A DNA stretch of 64,000 bases from NCBI GenBank assembly GCA_937982565.1, contig CALJLN010000039.1:186001-250000 (forward strand), read 5' to 3'. This document shows, piece by piece, positions 25,510-33,296 of this stretch; within the stretch, counting starts at the first letter, position 1, and each line of letters starts with the position of its first letter. The DNA is from UBA2421 sp002343075 (GTDB taxonomy: Bacteria > Planctomycetota > Phycisphaerae > Tepidisphaerales > Tepidisphaeraceae). Position numbers and translations under genes: made by a program. The notes below the pieces were generated by a model. It had not been told where the DNA came from, did not search any database, and was given only the letters and a program-made list of their open reading frames with translations.

Positions 25510-26742
25510 CTAACCCGAACCCGGTTGTCGGAGTGCCGCGCTGGGCGTACCACTCACGGGATGGGTTATGCACGCCATGAGACTGGACGTGACCTGGCCG
25601 ATCGCAGTCGGCAGTGCGGACCCGGCCGCCGCGTTTCGCGCCGGGTCGCCAGTCGGCACGTCAGTGCCTGCCCGGAACCTTACCAGCGCCCGCCGAGCCC
25701 GGTCCTCGTCGTCCTGGGAGAGCACCTCGTACTTGCGTCGCCACACGGTCCACGCGAACAACCCACAGGCGTTACGCGTGCCGACGCGACGGGCGTGCAA
25801 CGCCGCGGCGAAGAACGCCAATCGGTCGGCTTCGCTGTGTTGCACGAGCCCCCGCTCGGTCGCCTGTTCGAACAACGACGCCAACCGCCTGGCATCCTTC
25901 AAGTCTGCCGGCTTCACATCGCGAAGCGTGGGACCGACGCCGGTGCAAGCAGCAGTCGGGTCCGCCGACCGGGCGGGTTGCTGGTTACCAGATCTCCGTA
26001 AGGAGAGTTGATCGTGTTTTTCTGGGGGTGCGGATTCACTGCCCTTGAATGAGATTGGGGGTGCGGAATCAGTGGCATTCGGCAACGTCAAGTTGATGAC
26101 TACCGGCGCCCCGAGTCGGTTGAGGCGAGATTGGTCGGCGGCGAGAACCACCAGAAATCCACGCTCGACCAGCGCTCCCCTCGCCTCCTTGACGCTTCGT
26201 TGGGCGACCCCGAACGACTCGGCAATCCATGACGCTTTGACGTATCCACCGGAACGACACAGTTTGTTTCGTAGGAACAGGCAACGCAGCAGGTGGCCCA
26301 GCGCCGTGGCGATGTAAGCCCGGCCGCGGGCCGACGCGAGGTGGCGCAGCAACGGCCTCGGGATGGGAACCCAGCGACCCTCGCACGGCAGCCCGCCTCG
26401 ACCGCCGAGCATGCGGATGGACGCGGGCGCGCATTCGAGTAGGCCGGCCATTCGGAGCCTGGCGAACGAGCCGCGACACGTGCGTGCCCCTTCCCCGCCG
26501 ACCAAACGCCGCAACTCCTCACGGCAGTACCGTGGTTGGCGTTTAGCGCCTGACGCCAGCCGGCGCTCCACCAGTTCGAACGCGGCGAGCCAGACCCGCA
26601 GGTCCAGCAACTCAATTCGGCCGTCACGCAGGGCCGTCCACGCCGCCCACAGCGCCCCCTCACGCACCAACACAAATCCGCCGGCCGGCTTGCTCGCCTC
26701 GACCCACCATGTGCGTCCCTTTGCCCAAGTTCTCGATTCCAT
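25510..26742 (-). CDS. Plasmid-type winged-helix protein, possible replication initiator
   Basis: ATG 26742 has AGGAGG directly upstream. The 410-aa product has an N-terminal basic half with two helix-turn-helix-like parts (CREELRRLVGGEGARTCRGSFARLRMAGLLE and YVKASWIAESFGVAQRSVKEARGALVERGFLVVL). A Pro/Ser-rich linker follows, then a helical C-terminal part (RRLASLFEQATERGLVQHSEADRLAFFAAALHARRV). The layout resembles replication or helix-turn-helix proteins of large plasmids, but I recognise no named family. It is divergent from parA across a 594-bp region with perfect inverted repeats, a common arrangement for a plasmid replication/partition module. Confidence 0.6.
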   Translation of the reverse strand: MESRTWAKGRTWWVEASKPAGGFVLVREGALWAAWTALRDGRIELLDLRVWLAAFELVERRLASGAKRQPRYCREELRRLVGGEGARTCRGSFARLRMAGLLECAPASIRMLGGRGGLPCEGRWVPIPRPLLRHLASARGRAYIATALGHLLRCLFLRNKLCRSGGYVKASWIAESFGVAQRSVKEARGALVERGFLVVLAADQSRLNRLGAPVVINLTLPNATDSAPPISFKGSESAPPEKHDQLSLRRSGNQQPARSADPTAACTGVGPTLRDVKPADLKDARRLASLFEQATERGLVQHSEADRLAFFAAALHARRVGTRNACGLFAWTVWRRKYEVLSQDDEDRARRALVRFRAGTDVPTGDPARNAAAGSALPTAIGQVTSSLMACITHPVSGTPSAALRQPGSG

Positions 26743-27336
26743 ACCCCTCCTGCGAATCTGAATGACAAGCGTCGAGTGTTGCACTGCGGTGCATCGCCGA
26801 TTGACGGAGTTGTGGGGATTGCGCTACGTTCGATGCGTCGCCAGACGTTCGAGCGGTGTCGCTGCAGTCCCGCCGTCGCCGCGTGTGAAGAACCGGTCCG
26901 CGCCGGACCGGTTGCTCCCTCTGGTGCTATCTCGATTCCACGTTTGTTCCAGTCCTCCTCCGCGCCGTCGCGGTCATCGTTCATTCAACCCAAAAAAAGA
27001 TTCCCCGGCCATGCCGATCGATTCGTCGATCACGGGGGACTCTCCAATCGAGGCAGGCCGTCGGGCGCACCATTGCACCGATTCAGGTCCTGACACAATC
27101 CCCAATCGTTTCGCGCAGTTGCGGCAAACGAGAGCGTGCGCGCTTCAAAGCATCATGGCCACAACGCAACGGCGCCCGAAGGCCACAGCGCATCATCGCT
27201 GCATCGTTGGAATGACCGCTTGCCAGCGGTAACGGAAGTGTGCAATGCTGCAACAACGCGGTCGGGCCACCGCGCCACCGGGCGTCAACGCGTTGTGGCG
27301 TTGACGCTCCAGATCGTTGTCCAAGGGGAGGAAAAA
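26743..27336. promoter_or_regulatory. Divergent rep-like/parA control region
   Basis: This 594-bp stretch contains no credible gene. Two perfect 10-bp inverted repeats are visible: 26890-26899/26903-26912 (AACCGGTCCG, 3-bp loop) and 27282-27291/27298-27307 (GCGTCAACGC, 6-bp spacer). The second lies 30 bp before the parA start and is a good candidate for a partition-protein operator or centromere. No iteron array was detected by eye. Confidence 0.5.
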
Positions 27337-28230
27337 ATGTTCGACACACATACACCGCACCACACAAAAGTCGTCGCGCTGGGGAATCAGAAGGGAGGGG
27401 TGGGCAAGACCACGAACACGGTGCACCTTGCCCGCGCCCTGGCCGAGCGCGGGCGGAAGGTTCTGGTGTGGGACCTGGACATGAACTCCGGGGCGACCAA
27501 GCACTTTGGAATACCGACCGACGCATTCATGGGGACGTTCGAAGTGCTCATCGGCGAGGAGGAGCCGCGGGACGTCGTGCTGACAAGCTCGGAGGAGGGG
27601 ATTCACCTGCCCGAGAACCTGCACCTGATTCCGTCGCGGCGGAAGCTGGAAGCGATTGACGAGACGCTTGCCGCCCGAAACAAGTTCATCGCCCGCTCGG
27701 ACGTGCTGCTCAAACCGATCGCCTCGCTGCGCGGGCTGTACGACTACATCTTCCTGGACACGGCTCCCAACGCGACCGCTCCGACGGTCGCCAGCTACAA
27801 GGCGGCCGACTGGTTCATTCTCAGCGCCATCCCCGATCCCTTCGCCGTCGACGGCTTGAAGGATGCGCTCCTGGACATCCACGCGGTGCAGCAGTTCGGC
27901 AACCCGCAACTGCGGATCCTGGGCGTGATTCTGTCTGCCGTCGACGAGCGAACGCGGCTTGCACGGACACTCAGCGACTATGTTGAACGGGCATTTCGGA
28001 TGCAGGAGGACGCCGGCGAGTCGGTGCGTTTTTCAACCGTGATCCACCGTTCGACAGTGATCCCCGCGGCGCAGAAGGTCGGGCGGACACTCTTTGAAAC
28101 CGAGCCGACGCACAAGGTCACCGCGCAATACCGCTCCCTGGCCAGCGAAGTCGAAGCACGCGTCGCCGCGGCGGAGGGCCCGAATCAATCCCCAGAAACG
28201 ACTACTGCCACGGAGACTAATCGTGGGTAG
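27337..28230 (+). CDS. parA: ParA-type partition ATPase
   Basis: This 297-aa ATPase would segregate the element by dynamic DNA binding with a partner protein. The start ATG 27337 has AAGGGGAGG just upstream. The deviant Walker A is KGGVGKTTNTVHLA (residues about 19-31), Walker B-like LVWDLDMNSG follows, and the switch motif is YDYIFLDTAPNATAPT. SAIPDPFAVDGLKD and LGVILSAVDERTRLARTL are typical of ParA/Soj. There is no N-terminal DNA-binding domain, so it is of the short type. The next gene starts within its stop codon region. A 10-bp inverted repeat upstream may mediate autoregulation. Confidence 0.92.
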   Translation: MFDTHTPHHTKVVALGNQKGGVGKTTNTVHLARALAERGRKVLVWDLDMNSGATKHFGIPTDAFMGTFEVLIGEEEPRDVVLTSSEEGIHLPENLHLIPSRRKLEAIDETLAARNKFIARSDVLLKPIASLRGLYDYIFLDTAPNATAPTVASYKAADWFILSAIPDPFAVDGLKDALLDIHAVQQFGNPQLRILGVILSAVDERTRLARTLSDYVERAFRMQEDAGESVRFSTVIHRSTVIPAAQKVGRTLFETEPTHKVTAQYRSLASEVEARVAAAEGPNQSPETTTATETNRG

Positions 28231-28738
28231 GCGGCTATCGGCCGAGCGGCCGTACACACCCCTGGACGAATCGCTGATCACGCAGGTGCTTCAGCCGCCA
28301 GCGCCAAGTGTCTCTTCGGCAATCGTCAAGCCTCCCGGAGCACAGCTCAACGCGCCGGACGTGTCGTCAAACCCGCAAGCTTTTGAAGCATCGCATGCCG
28401 ACTCAATCGCGCGCGCACCGCGGCGCGAGCCGCCGGCGTTGCCGCGGATGGACTGCACGCTGCGGCTGCGGGTGAGTCGCCAGGACAAGCGAGAGTTCGA
28501 AGCGTTCACGGCCCGTTTTGCCGCCGGCGTCGATGCTACGCTCAAACCCAGCAACGTCCTGCGGGCGATGCTCAGCGTGCTTCAGAATGCCGAGCCTGTC
28601 TTAGCGGACCTGACCCGTCACTCGACGCATTCGCTGCGACGTCCGCCCAATGACGACGCGGTCGCCTACGCGGCGTTCGAGCATTGTGTTGTGCGGTTGA
28701 TCGACTCGGCGGTGCGGCGTTCCCCGCCGGTGCGATGA
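28223..28738 (+). CDS. Small partner of ParA (ParB-like role inferred)
   Basis: GTG 28223 overlaps the parA stop by 8 nt, so the two are coupled. The 171-aa protein has a Pro/Ser-rich N-terminal part and a C-terminal region (MDCTLRLRVSRQDKREFEAFTARFAAGVDATLKPSNVLRAMLSVLQNAEP). The latter resembles a strand-helix-helix DNA-binding fold with RLRVSRQDKREFEAF as the strand and first helix. Type Ib ParA operons often encode such a small centromere-binding protein instead of a full ParB. That assignment is inference from position, size and fold pattern. Confidence 0.6.
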   Translation: MGRRLSAERPYTPLDESLITQVLQPPAPSVSSAIVKPPGAQLNAPDVSSNPQAFEASHADSIARAPRREPPALPRMDCTLRLRVSRQDKREFEAFTARFAAGVDATLKPSNVLRAMLSVLQNAEPVLADLTRHSTHSLRRPPNDDAVAYAAFEHCVVRLIDSAVRRSPPVR

Positions 28739-28832
28739 TGGACGGAGCGGGAATGGGATGGGACGTGTCGGGTCTGCGGCCGGCATGGCGAACAACTCGG
28801 CGCCAAACAACCGGAGGAAGGAGGAAACGAAC

Positions 28833-29177
28833 ATGATTGAACACGCAGATCGAACCCAGCAGCAAAAGTCACCCACCCGCATCCGCCCGCCGGACGCATC
28901 CGAAACGACGCGCGACACGTCGCACGCGGACCTCTCGCGATCGCGAGCGCCGGCCCTGCCGCGGTGGCTCTCGCTCGATCAAGTTCGGAAGCTGCAACGC
29001 ATGCGTCGCGAGACGGTTCTCGCCGCCATCGCAACCGGCGAACTCCCCTGCGAACAACGCGGCCGCATCCGTTACTTCCGGCTCACGGATGTTGAAGCCT
29101 GGGAAGCCAGCCGCCTCCGCCCCGACGCCCCCAAACCCACCGCAGCGCTCCACCCCGACCTCGCGGACCTGGCTTGA
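28833..29177 (+). CDS. Helix-turn-helix (excisionase/MerR-like) protein
   Basis: ATG 28833 has GGAGGAAGGAGG just upstream. The 114-aa protein has a disordered Arg/Ser/Thr-rich N-terminus. A short winged-helix-like module follows (WLSLDQVRKLQRMRRETVLAAIATGELPCEQRGRIRYFRLTDVEAWEA), the pattern of excisionase/helix-turn-helix-17 proteins (a DQV helix, a recognition helix with ETVLAAI and a wing with GRIRYFR). It may regulate excision or the partition operon just upstream. It is 94 bp after the preceding gene. Confidence 0.75.
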   Translation: MIEHADRTQQQKSPTRIRPPDASETTRDTSHADLSRSRAPALPRWLSLDQVRKLQRMRRETVLAAIATGELPCEQRGRIRYFRLTDVEAWEASRLRPDAPKPTAALHPDLADLA

Positions 29178-29354
29178 CGGCCATCGTCCCTGCGCCATCT
29201 TCCCTCCAGGCAGTCTGTCCCGTTTTCCTCTACGCCACCGCCGGCTCGGTGAACCACATTCAGCTCCCGCCCCAACCAACGACCTGTACCCGTCAGCGAC
29301 ACGCTACCCTCACGGACACGCACCCCACAGGGATTGGAGGGGTAGAGGGGGTTC

Positions 29355-29385
29355 GCGGGGGAGAGGGGGCCTGCGTCTCCCCCGC
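29355..29385 (+). terminator. Inverted repeat in a gene-free 331-bp gap
   Basis: Arms GCGGGGGAGA (29355-29364) and TCTCCCCCGC (29376-29385) are perfectly complementary over 10 bp with an 11-bp loop. It lies between the helix-turn-helix gene (ends 29177) and the next gene (29509). No T-run follows, so termination is uncertain. I see nothing else in 29178-29508 apart from G-rich tracts. Confidence 0.4.
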
Positions 29386-29508
29386 GATCACTTCGACCGG
29401 CGCGCGACGCTTTGCGCGGCGCAAGTCGAAACTATGTCACACCCTTTCCTCAACGTTCATAACTCGTATCAGCCAGGTGCGGTGAGCGGAAAGGACAATC
29501 GGTGACCT

Positions 29509-29814
29509 ATGGCACAACGTAACAATGACCAGCAACCCGCCAGCGAAGTCCCTCAACAGACGCCCAAGCGTCCGTTTCGGGAGTTTCGCTGCGGAGCGTT
29601 GAAGGCAGTCGTGTGGCAGAACGATACGCGGAACGGCGTGATGTTCTCGACACAACTCGTTCGGATTTACAAGGACGAGGCGGATGAGTGGCAGGAGTCC
29701 CACAGCCTGGGATTCGATGACCTCCTCCCCGCCGGCAAGCTCCTGGATACGGCTCACACCGTCATCATTCGGGAGATGCAGGAACGCGCAGAGCGTCAGC
29801 GGAATGCCGCCTGA
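29509..29814 (+). CDS. Small hypothetical protein of mobile-element type
   Basis: This 101-aa protein has a disordered N-terminus followed by FREFRCGALKAVVWQNDTRNGVMFSTQLVRIYKDEADEWQESHSLGFDDLLPAGKLLDTAHTVIIREM. The pattern (a GxLKAxVWxN strand, then VRIYKD...W..S.SLGxDDLLPxxKLLDxAH) is one I associate with short proteins found repeatedly on planctomycetal and other plasmid-like elements. No function is known to me. It may bind nucleic acid. It is convergent with the membrane protein at 29864. Confidence 0.7.
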   Translation: MAQRNNDQQPASEVPQQTPKRPFREFRCGALKAVVWQNDTRNGVMFSTQLVRIYKDEADEWQESHSLGFDDLLPAGKLLDTAHTVIIREMQERAERQRNAA

Positions 29815-29863
29815 CGTTCAGGTTCGACTCAGAAGGTTCAAGCAAGGCCGCCGCACCTGGCCT

Positions 29864-30547
29864 TCATTTCTTCGTCGATGCCGTCCCCTGAACCGACGCA
29901 TCGGCTTCCGCTGCGGTCGCAGCGGGTTTGACCGGATTGGCCGGGTTATGTATCGGCTGCGGCGCCGAGGTGGGCTTGCGGTCGATGTCTTCGGGGCGGT
30001 GCGAACCGTTGGTAAACATGGCGGTCTCCTCTTTCGGGCACGGCCCGAGCAACTGATACGTTCTTCGGTAGTACTTGACCAGGGCGTCCCGCGCCCCGGC
30101 GAACAATGCGATCTCAACCAGCAGTACGACAGCGTCGAAGCCGACGCCGATACGTAGCAATTCTTCCCGTTGGCCCAAGTACGCCAGCGGCATGGCCACG
30201 AGCACACCACCATAGAACTGGTAGAAGCGGTAGTGATGCTCGACCAGCAGGTCGAACGCGACGAGCTTCTCAGGAAGCTTGCGCTCGTCCCAGTCCGGCC
30301 GCCGGGTGCCCATCCATTCCAGCAGCGAATCGAGCAGACACCACCGAACACAGCCGACCATAAGCCCAGCCAAGGTCGCTGCGACCACCAGGTGCAGAAA
30401 TCCGGCCAGCCCGGTGTCGGCATTCCCGGCTGCGTTGAACCACGCCGCCAAGACCGGCGCCTGCGGTGCCAGGCCCATCAGCACGACGAAGCCGGGCAGG
30501 ACGTACGCGATGACAATGCCGAACCATCGGCTGGATATCTCCTCCAT
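29864..30547 (-). CDS. Hypothetical membrane protein
   Basis: This 227-aa protein has about four hydrophobic segments: IVIAYVLPGFVVLMGLAP at the N-terminus, LAGFLHLVVAATLAGLMVGCV, YQFYGGVLVAMPLAYLG, and VVLLVEIALFAGARDALVKYY. A hydrophilic, probably disordered C-terminus follows. It looks inner-membrane. I do not recognise a family. It is the only minus-strand gene in this part of the backbone and ends near the 3' end of the preceding plus-strand gene, so it is an independent transcription unit. Confidence 0.65.
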   Translation of the reverse strand: MEEISSRWFGIVIAYVLPGFVVLMGLAPQAPVLAAWFNAAGNADTGLAGFLHLVVAATLAGLMVGCVRWCLLDSLLEWMGTRRPDWDERKLPEKLVAFDLLVEHHYRFYQFYGGVLVAMPLAYLGQREELLRIGVGFDAVVLLVEIALFAGARDALVKYYRRTYQLLGPCPKEETAMFTNGSHRPEDIDRKPTSAPQPIHNPANPVKPAATAAEADASVQGTASTKK

Positions 30548-30602
30548 CAGAGCGACTTTGGCGGCCGTCGGCTTGCAGCCGACTCGGCCGGTTTTATGAT
30601 CC

Positions 30603-30639
30603 TTGATCCGGAACTCGTGTCAAGCCCTTTGATCCGGAA
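30603..30639 (+). promoter_or_regulatory. Direct repeat upstream of the XRE gene (candidate operator)
   Basis: TTGATCCGGAA occurs at 30603-30613 and again at 30629-30639, centre-to-centre 26 bp. The second copy ends 9 bp before the start codon of a helix-turn-helix regulator. Two helical turns of spacing plus position suggest an autoregulatory operator. Confidence 0.45.
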
Positions 30640-30648
30640 ACTGAATCA

Positions 30649-30891
30649 ATGCCGACCAAGGCGCAGCATTCCCCGGCCTATCAGCCGCTCCCGGCGTTCC
30701 TCTCGGTACTGCGCGTTCAGGCCTGTTTGACGCAGCGGGACATCGGCAAGCGGCTGCGCCGGCCGCAGTCCTGGGTGTGCAACTGCGAGAACGGCAACCG
30801 TCGCGTGGACCTTGCGGAGTTCTGTCAATGGTGCCACGCCTGCGACATCGACCCGGTGGCCACACTGCGACGCTTTCTGCGCATGCGATAG
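30649..30891 (+). CDS. XRE-family helix-turn-helix regulator
   Basis: This 80-aa protein is essentially a single Cro/C1-type domain: FLSVLRVQACLTQRDIGKRLRRPQSWVCNCENGNRRVDLAEFCQWCHACDIDPVATLRRFL. The recognition helix is the RRPQSWVCNCENG segment and the typical second helix is LTQRDIGKRL. It is likely a repressor of itself or neighbouring element genes, acting on the direct repeats just upstream. No ribosome-binding site is obvious. Confidence 0.8.
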   Translation: MPTKAQHSPAYQPLPAFLSVLRVQACLTQRDIGKRLRRPQSWVCNCENGNRRVDLAEFCQWCHACDIDPVATLRRFLRMR

Positions 30892-31012
30892 GGGCTCCTT
30901 TCCTCGCAACATCGAAGTGATCCGCAACCCTCCGCCCGTTCCGCCGGACGGTAGGGTCGGGTGCCCTCGCGTCCGGCCGCCTGCGGCGGGTCGGCCGCTC
31001 GGCGAGAGCTGC

Positions 31013-31075
31013 GTCAAGGTCACCTCCCACACGAGGCGCGTGGGCCCCTCCTCTCCGAGGGGGTTCCACCTTGAC
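31013..31075 (+). repeat. 63-bp structured repeat, copy 1
   Basis: The outer arms GTCAAGGT (31013-31020) and ACCTTGAC (31068-31075) are complementary and enclose two further hairpins (CCCAC...GTGGG and CCCCTC...GAGGGG). A second copy of the same length is at 31910. It lies in the leader of the 31168 gene. The 276-bp gap 30892-31167 holds no other gene. Confidence 0.7.
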
Positions 31076-31167
31076 CCACCCCTCGCCCGACCCATTCGTC
31101 CGGCTACACGGGCGGCGGGTTGATTGGTGATCGACGCAGCCCTTCATCCAGAGAAGGAGTTAGAAAT

Positions 31168-31797
31168 ATGACCATGGAATATGACAAAGCCGCCGTTGGC
31201 GAGGCACTGATAGAGCTCGGCAAGGTGATCATTGAAGGAACCGTTCACGCACGGGCAGCATGGCCGGACATCAGCCGCAGCCTGCAGCGATTCGAATGCC
31301 GGGATTTCGGCCTACTGCTTCCGCACGAAGACGCATCCAATCGAGCCGCCCTGAAACAGGGCAGAACCACCATGCTACAGGGCCGCTACGCCGTACGGGA
31401 GAATGAAGGCATCATCATCGAGCATCGGATGAACGAATTGCTGACGTTCGTTTTCTGGTGGATGGACGAGTACGCGAGCGTGCCGATACCCGACGTTGCC
31501 GTCGCACCACTTGCTCTGGACGGCAATCGCTGTACCGACCCAGCCGATGGAGTACAGAACACCCCGACGAGAAATGACTGTGCCCAATTTCCGATGACGG
31601 TGTTGGACAATCGTTCGACTCAGATTCTGTTTCCCCACGTCTGGAGAGCCATTCAGGCTGTGGTCGGCGAGTTTTTTCCCCTCGCCCGCGAACAGTATTT
31701 CGCATTGCCACCGAACGAGCGGAAAAGTCACATCTATCCTTCTCTATTCACGCTCGACGATTGGATTCACTGGACGCGAAGGCGGCTGAACGAATGA
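31168..31797 (+). CDS. Hypothetical 209-aa protein
   Basis: ATG 31168 follows AGAAGGAG. The acidic, soluble product has no motif I can name. It contains helical N-terminal FEALIELGKVIIEG-type sequence (VGEALIELGKVIIEGTVHARAAW), then MLQGRYAVRENEGIIIEHRMNELLTFVFWWMDEY, and a C-terminal HVWRAIQAVVGEFFPLAREQYFALPPNERKSHIYPSLFTLDDWIHWTRRRL. It is flanked on both sides by the 63-bp structured repeat. It probably belongs to the accessory repertoire of the mobile element. Confidence 0.65.
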   Translation: MTMEYDKAAVGEALIELGKVIIEGTVHARAAWPDISRSLQRFECRDFGLLLPHEDASNRAALKQGRTTMLQGRYAVRENEGIIIEHRMNELLTFVFWWMDEYASVPIPDVAVAPLALDGNRCTDPADGVQNTPTRNDCAQFPMTVLDNRSTQILFPHVWRAIQAVVGEFFPLAREQYFALPPNERKSHIYPSLFTLDDWIHWTRRRLNE

Positions 31798-31909
31798 GAC
31801 ACCGGTGTTCAGGTCGAACCATCAATTGGTCCGCCCTGATTCCGTCGGGACGTCGGCGTGCAGGGTGCGTGCCGGCGTCCTCGCTTTCGCTTCGGGCTGG
31901 CGCCCGACC

Positions 31910-31972
31910 GTCAAGGTCACCTCCCACGCCAGGGGCGTGGGCCCCTCCTCTCCGAGGGGGTTCCACCTTGAC
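31910..31972 (+). repeat. 63-bp structured repeat, copy 2
   Basis: Same length and outer arms (GTCAAGGT/ACCTTGAC) as copy 1, with differences confined to one internal hairpin that still pairs (CCCACGC/GCGTGGG here). It lies in the 386-bp gene-free stretch 31798-32183 that forms the ardA leader. Confidence 0.7.
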
Positions 31973-32096
31973 CGCCGCTTCGCTCGGCGTCGCCGTCACG
32001 CCCCCTGCCCGCCGCCGCCCGCCGGGGGCAGGCACATTATTTTTTCAAGCGGTCAGGCCTTCGGCCTGGCCCTATTTGATGCACCTCCTTCCGTAC

Positions 32097-32142
32097 GGTG
32101 GGTGGCGGTTCGCCCGGAAGGGCGAACGAACCGCCACCCACC
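32097..32142 (+). promoter_or_regulatory. Long hairpin in the ardA leader
   Basis: GGTGGGTGGCGG (32097-32108) pairs with CCGCCACCCACC (32131-32142), and inside it TTCGCCC pairs with GGGCGAA across a GGAA loop. It ends about 40 nt before the ardA start. Bases 32141-32162 recur exactly at 32898-32919. It could attenuate or stabilise the ardA message. Confidence 0.55.
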
Positions 32143-32183
32143 GCACGGCGGAGGTGGTGCTTTGGAGGAAGATTGGAGGATGT

Positions 32184-32771
32184 ATGAACGACAGCAAAAT
32201 GAGTGAAGCAGTGATGGACGGCCCCGAAAATTCCGGTGAGAAGCACAAGACCGTGACGCCCCGCATCTACGTTGCGTCCCTGGCTGATTACACCGCTGGG
32301 CGATTGCTCGGCCGGTGGATTGACGCAAGTCAATCGGCGAAAGCGATTGACGAGGAGATTGCGGCGTTGCTCGCCGCATCGCCCGAACCGTTCGCCGAGG
32401 AATGGGCCATTCATGACTACGAGGGGTTCGGTTCGTACCGACTCAGCGAATCAAGTCCGGTGGATGACGTTGCGGAAATGGTGGCCCTCGCCGCAGAGCG
32501 TGGGCCGGTTGTCTTTGAGTTACTTGCCCGCGGCCATGACCTGGCTGAAGCCCGCAAGATGATGGACGACTGCTACCGCGGAGCATACGCAAGTCATGCC
32601 GAGTGCGTGGAGGAATCCATCGAAGACTGCTTTAGCGATGCGTTAAACGAGCTGCCGGGCTTCGTCCGCTACCACATTGATTATGCGGCCATTGCCCATG
32701 ACTTCGAGTGCAGTGGAGACCAGTTCACCATCGAATGTGACGGAATGGTGCATGTCTTCGACAACACGTGA
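32184..32771 (+). CDS. ardA: Antirestriction protein ArdA
   Basis: This 195-aa acidic DNA-mimic protein would block type I restriction enzymes of a recipient after transfer. The family signature is clear: RIYVASLADYTAGRLLGRWIDA near residue 28, EEIAALLAASPEPFAEEWAIHDYEGFGSYRLSE, and many Asp/Glu residues to the end. ATG 32184 has GGAGG just upstream. The gene follows a structured leader and shares a 22-bp leader repeat with the next gene. It sits on the same element as a complete type I system. Confidence 0.9.
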   Translation: MNDSKMSEAVMDGPENSGEKHKTVTPRIYVASLADYTAGRLLGRWIDASQSAKAIDEEIAALLAASPEPFAEEWAIHDYEGFGSYRLSESSPVDDVAEMVALAAERGPVVFELLARGHDLAEARKMMDDCYRGAYASHAECVEESIEDCFSDALNELPGFVRYHIDYAAIAHDFECSGDQFTIECDGMVHVFDNT

Positions 32772-32897
32772 CAGGGCAGGCCGCAGCATCTCGCTGAGTG
32801 TTGCGGCCCGCCTTGAGCGGCGACTCGTAAGCGGTTCGCCGCTCAGAAGCAGATCATTCAGCGGTTCGCCTGAACACAGGCGGCCGAACCCCACCGA

Positions 32898-32919
32898 CCG
32901 CACGGCGGAGGTGGTGCTT
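32898..32919 (+). repeat. 22-bp leader repeat, second copy
   Basis: These bases are identical to 32141-32162 upstream of ardA, and here precede the 32941 gene by 21 bp. Immediately before it (32817-32875) are further short hairpins such as GAGCGGCG...CGCCGCTC and TTCAG...CTGAA. Common placement suggests shared post-transcriptional control. Confidence 0.6.
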
Positions 32920-32940
32920 CGGATACACAACAGAGGACGT

Positions 32941-33225
32941 ATGAAAACGACAGAAACAAAAACGAAGTTCGAACTGGGCTCGGTCTACATCACGCCCGGG
33001 GCGACCGAAGCAATAAACCAGAAGGAGCGAGCCGAAGCATTGCATCGGCATTCGACCGGAGACTGGGGCGAGGTGCCTTATCCAGACCATGAGGAGAACG
33101 AGCTGTCCCTCCGGGAGGGATATCGGCTCTTCTCGGTGTACCGAACCCAGGACGGCGTGAAGTTCTGGGTCATTACCGAAGCAGACCGCAGCAGCACGAC
33201 CATGCTGCTGCCCGAGGAGTACTGA
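32941..33225 (+). CDS. Small hypothetical protein of plasmid type
   Basis: This 94-aa protein has ATG 32941 after an AGAGGA site. Its sequence FELGSVYITPGATEAINQKERAEALHRHSTGDWGEVPYPDHEENELSLREGYRLFSVYRTQDGVKFWVITEADRSSTTMLLPEEY has the pattern of a short family frequently annotated as plasmid-related (TPGA, then LxRHxxGDWG, then DGxxFWxITEADRSxTTxLLP). The function is unknown. It is coupled in layout to ardA and the DUF1281-like gene. Confidence 0.75.
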   Translation: MKTTETKTKFELGSVYITPGATEAINQKERAEALHRHSTGDWGEVPYPDHEENELSLREGYRLFSVYRTQDGVKFWVITEADRSSTTMLLPEEY

Positions 33226-33231
33226 CGCCCC

Positions 33232-33261
33232 GTGTGGTGGTGAGGCAACTCACCGCCACAC
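33232..33261 (+). promoter_or_regulatory. Hairpin in the leader of the DUF1281-like gene
   Basis: Arms 33232-33244 and 33249-33261 pair over 13 bp with one G-T wobble and a GCAA (GNRA) loop. It lies directly after the stop of the previous gene and 35 nt before the next start. It is similar in kind to the ardA leader hairpin. Confidence 0.55.
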
Positions 33262-33296
33262 ATTCGAAACAACATGACGACAAGGAGATGAAAGCC

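Noticed and set aside
25309..26001. Several overlapping plus-strand frames opposite the possible replication gene
   Set aside because: No ribosome-binding sites, Arg-rich shadow composition, and the minus-strand gene has AGGAGG and helix-turn-helix patterns.
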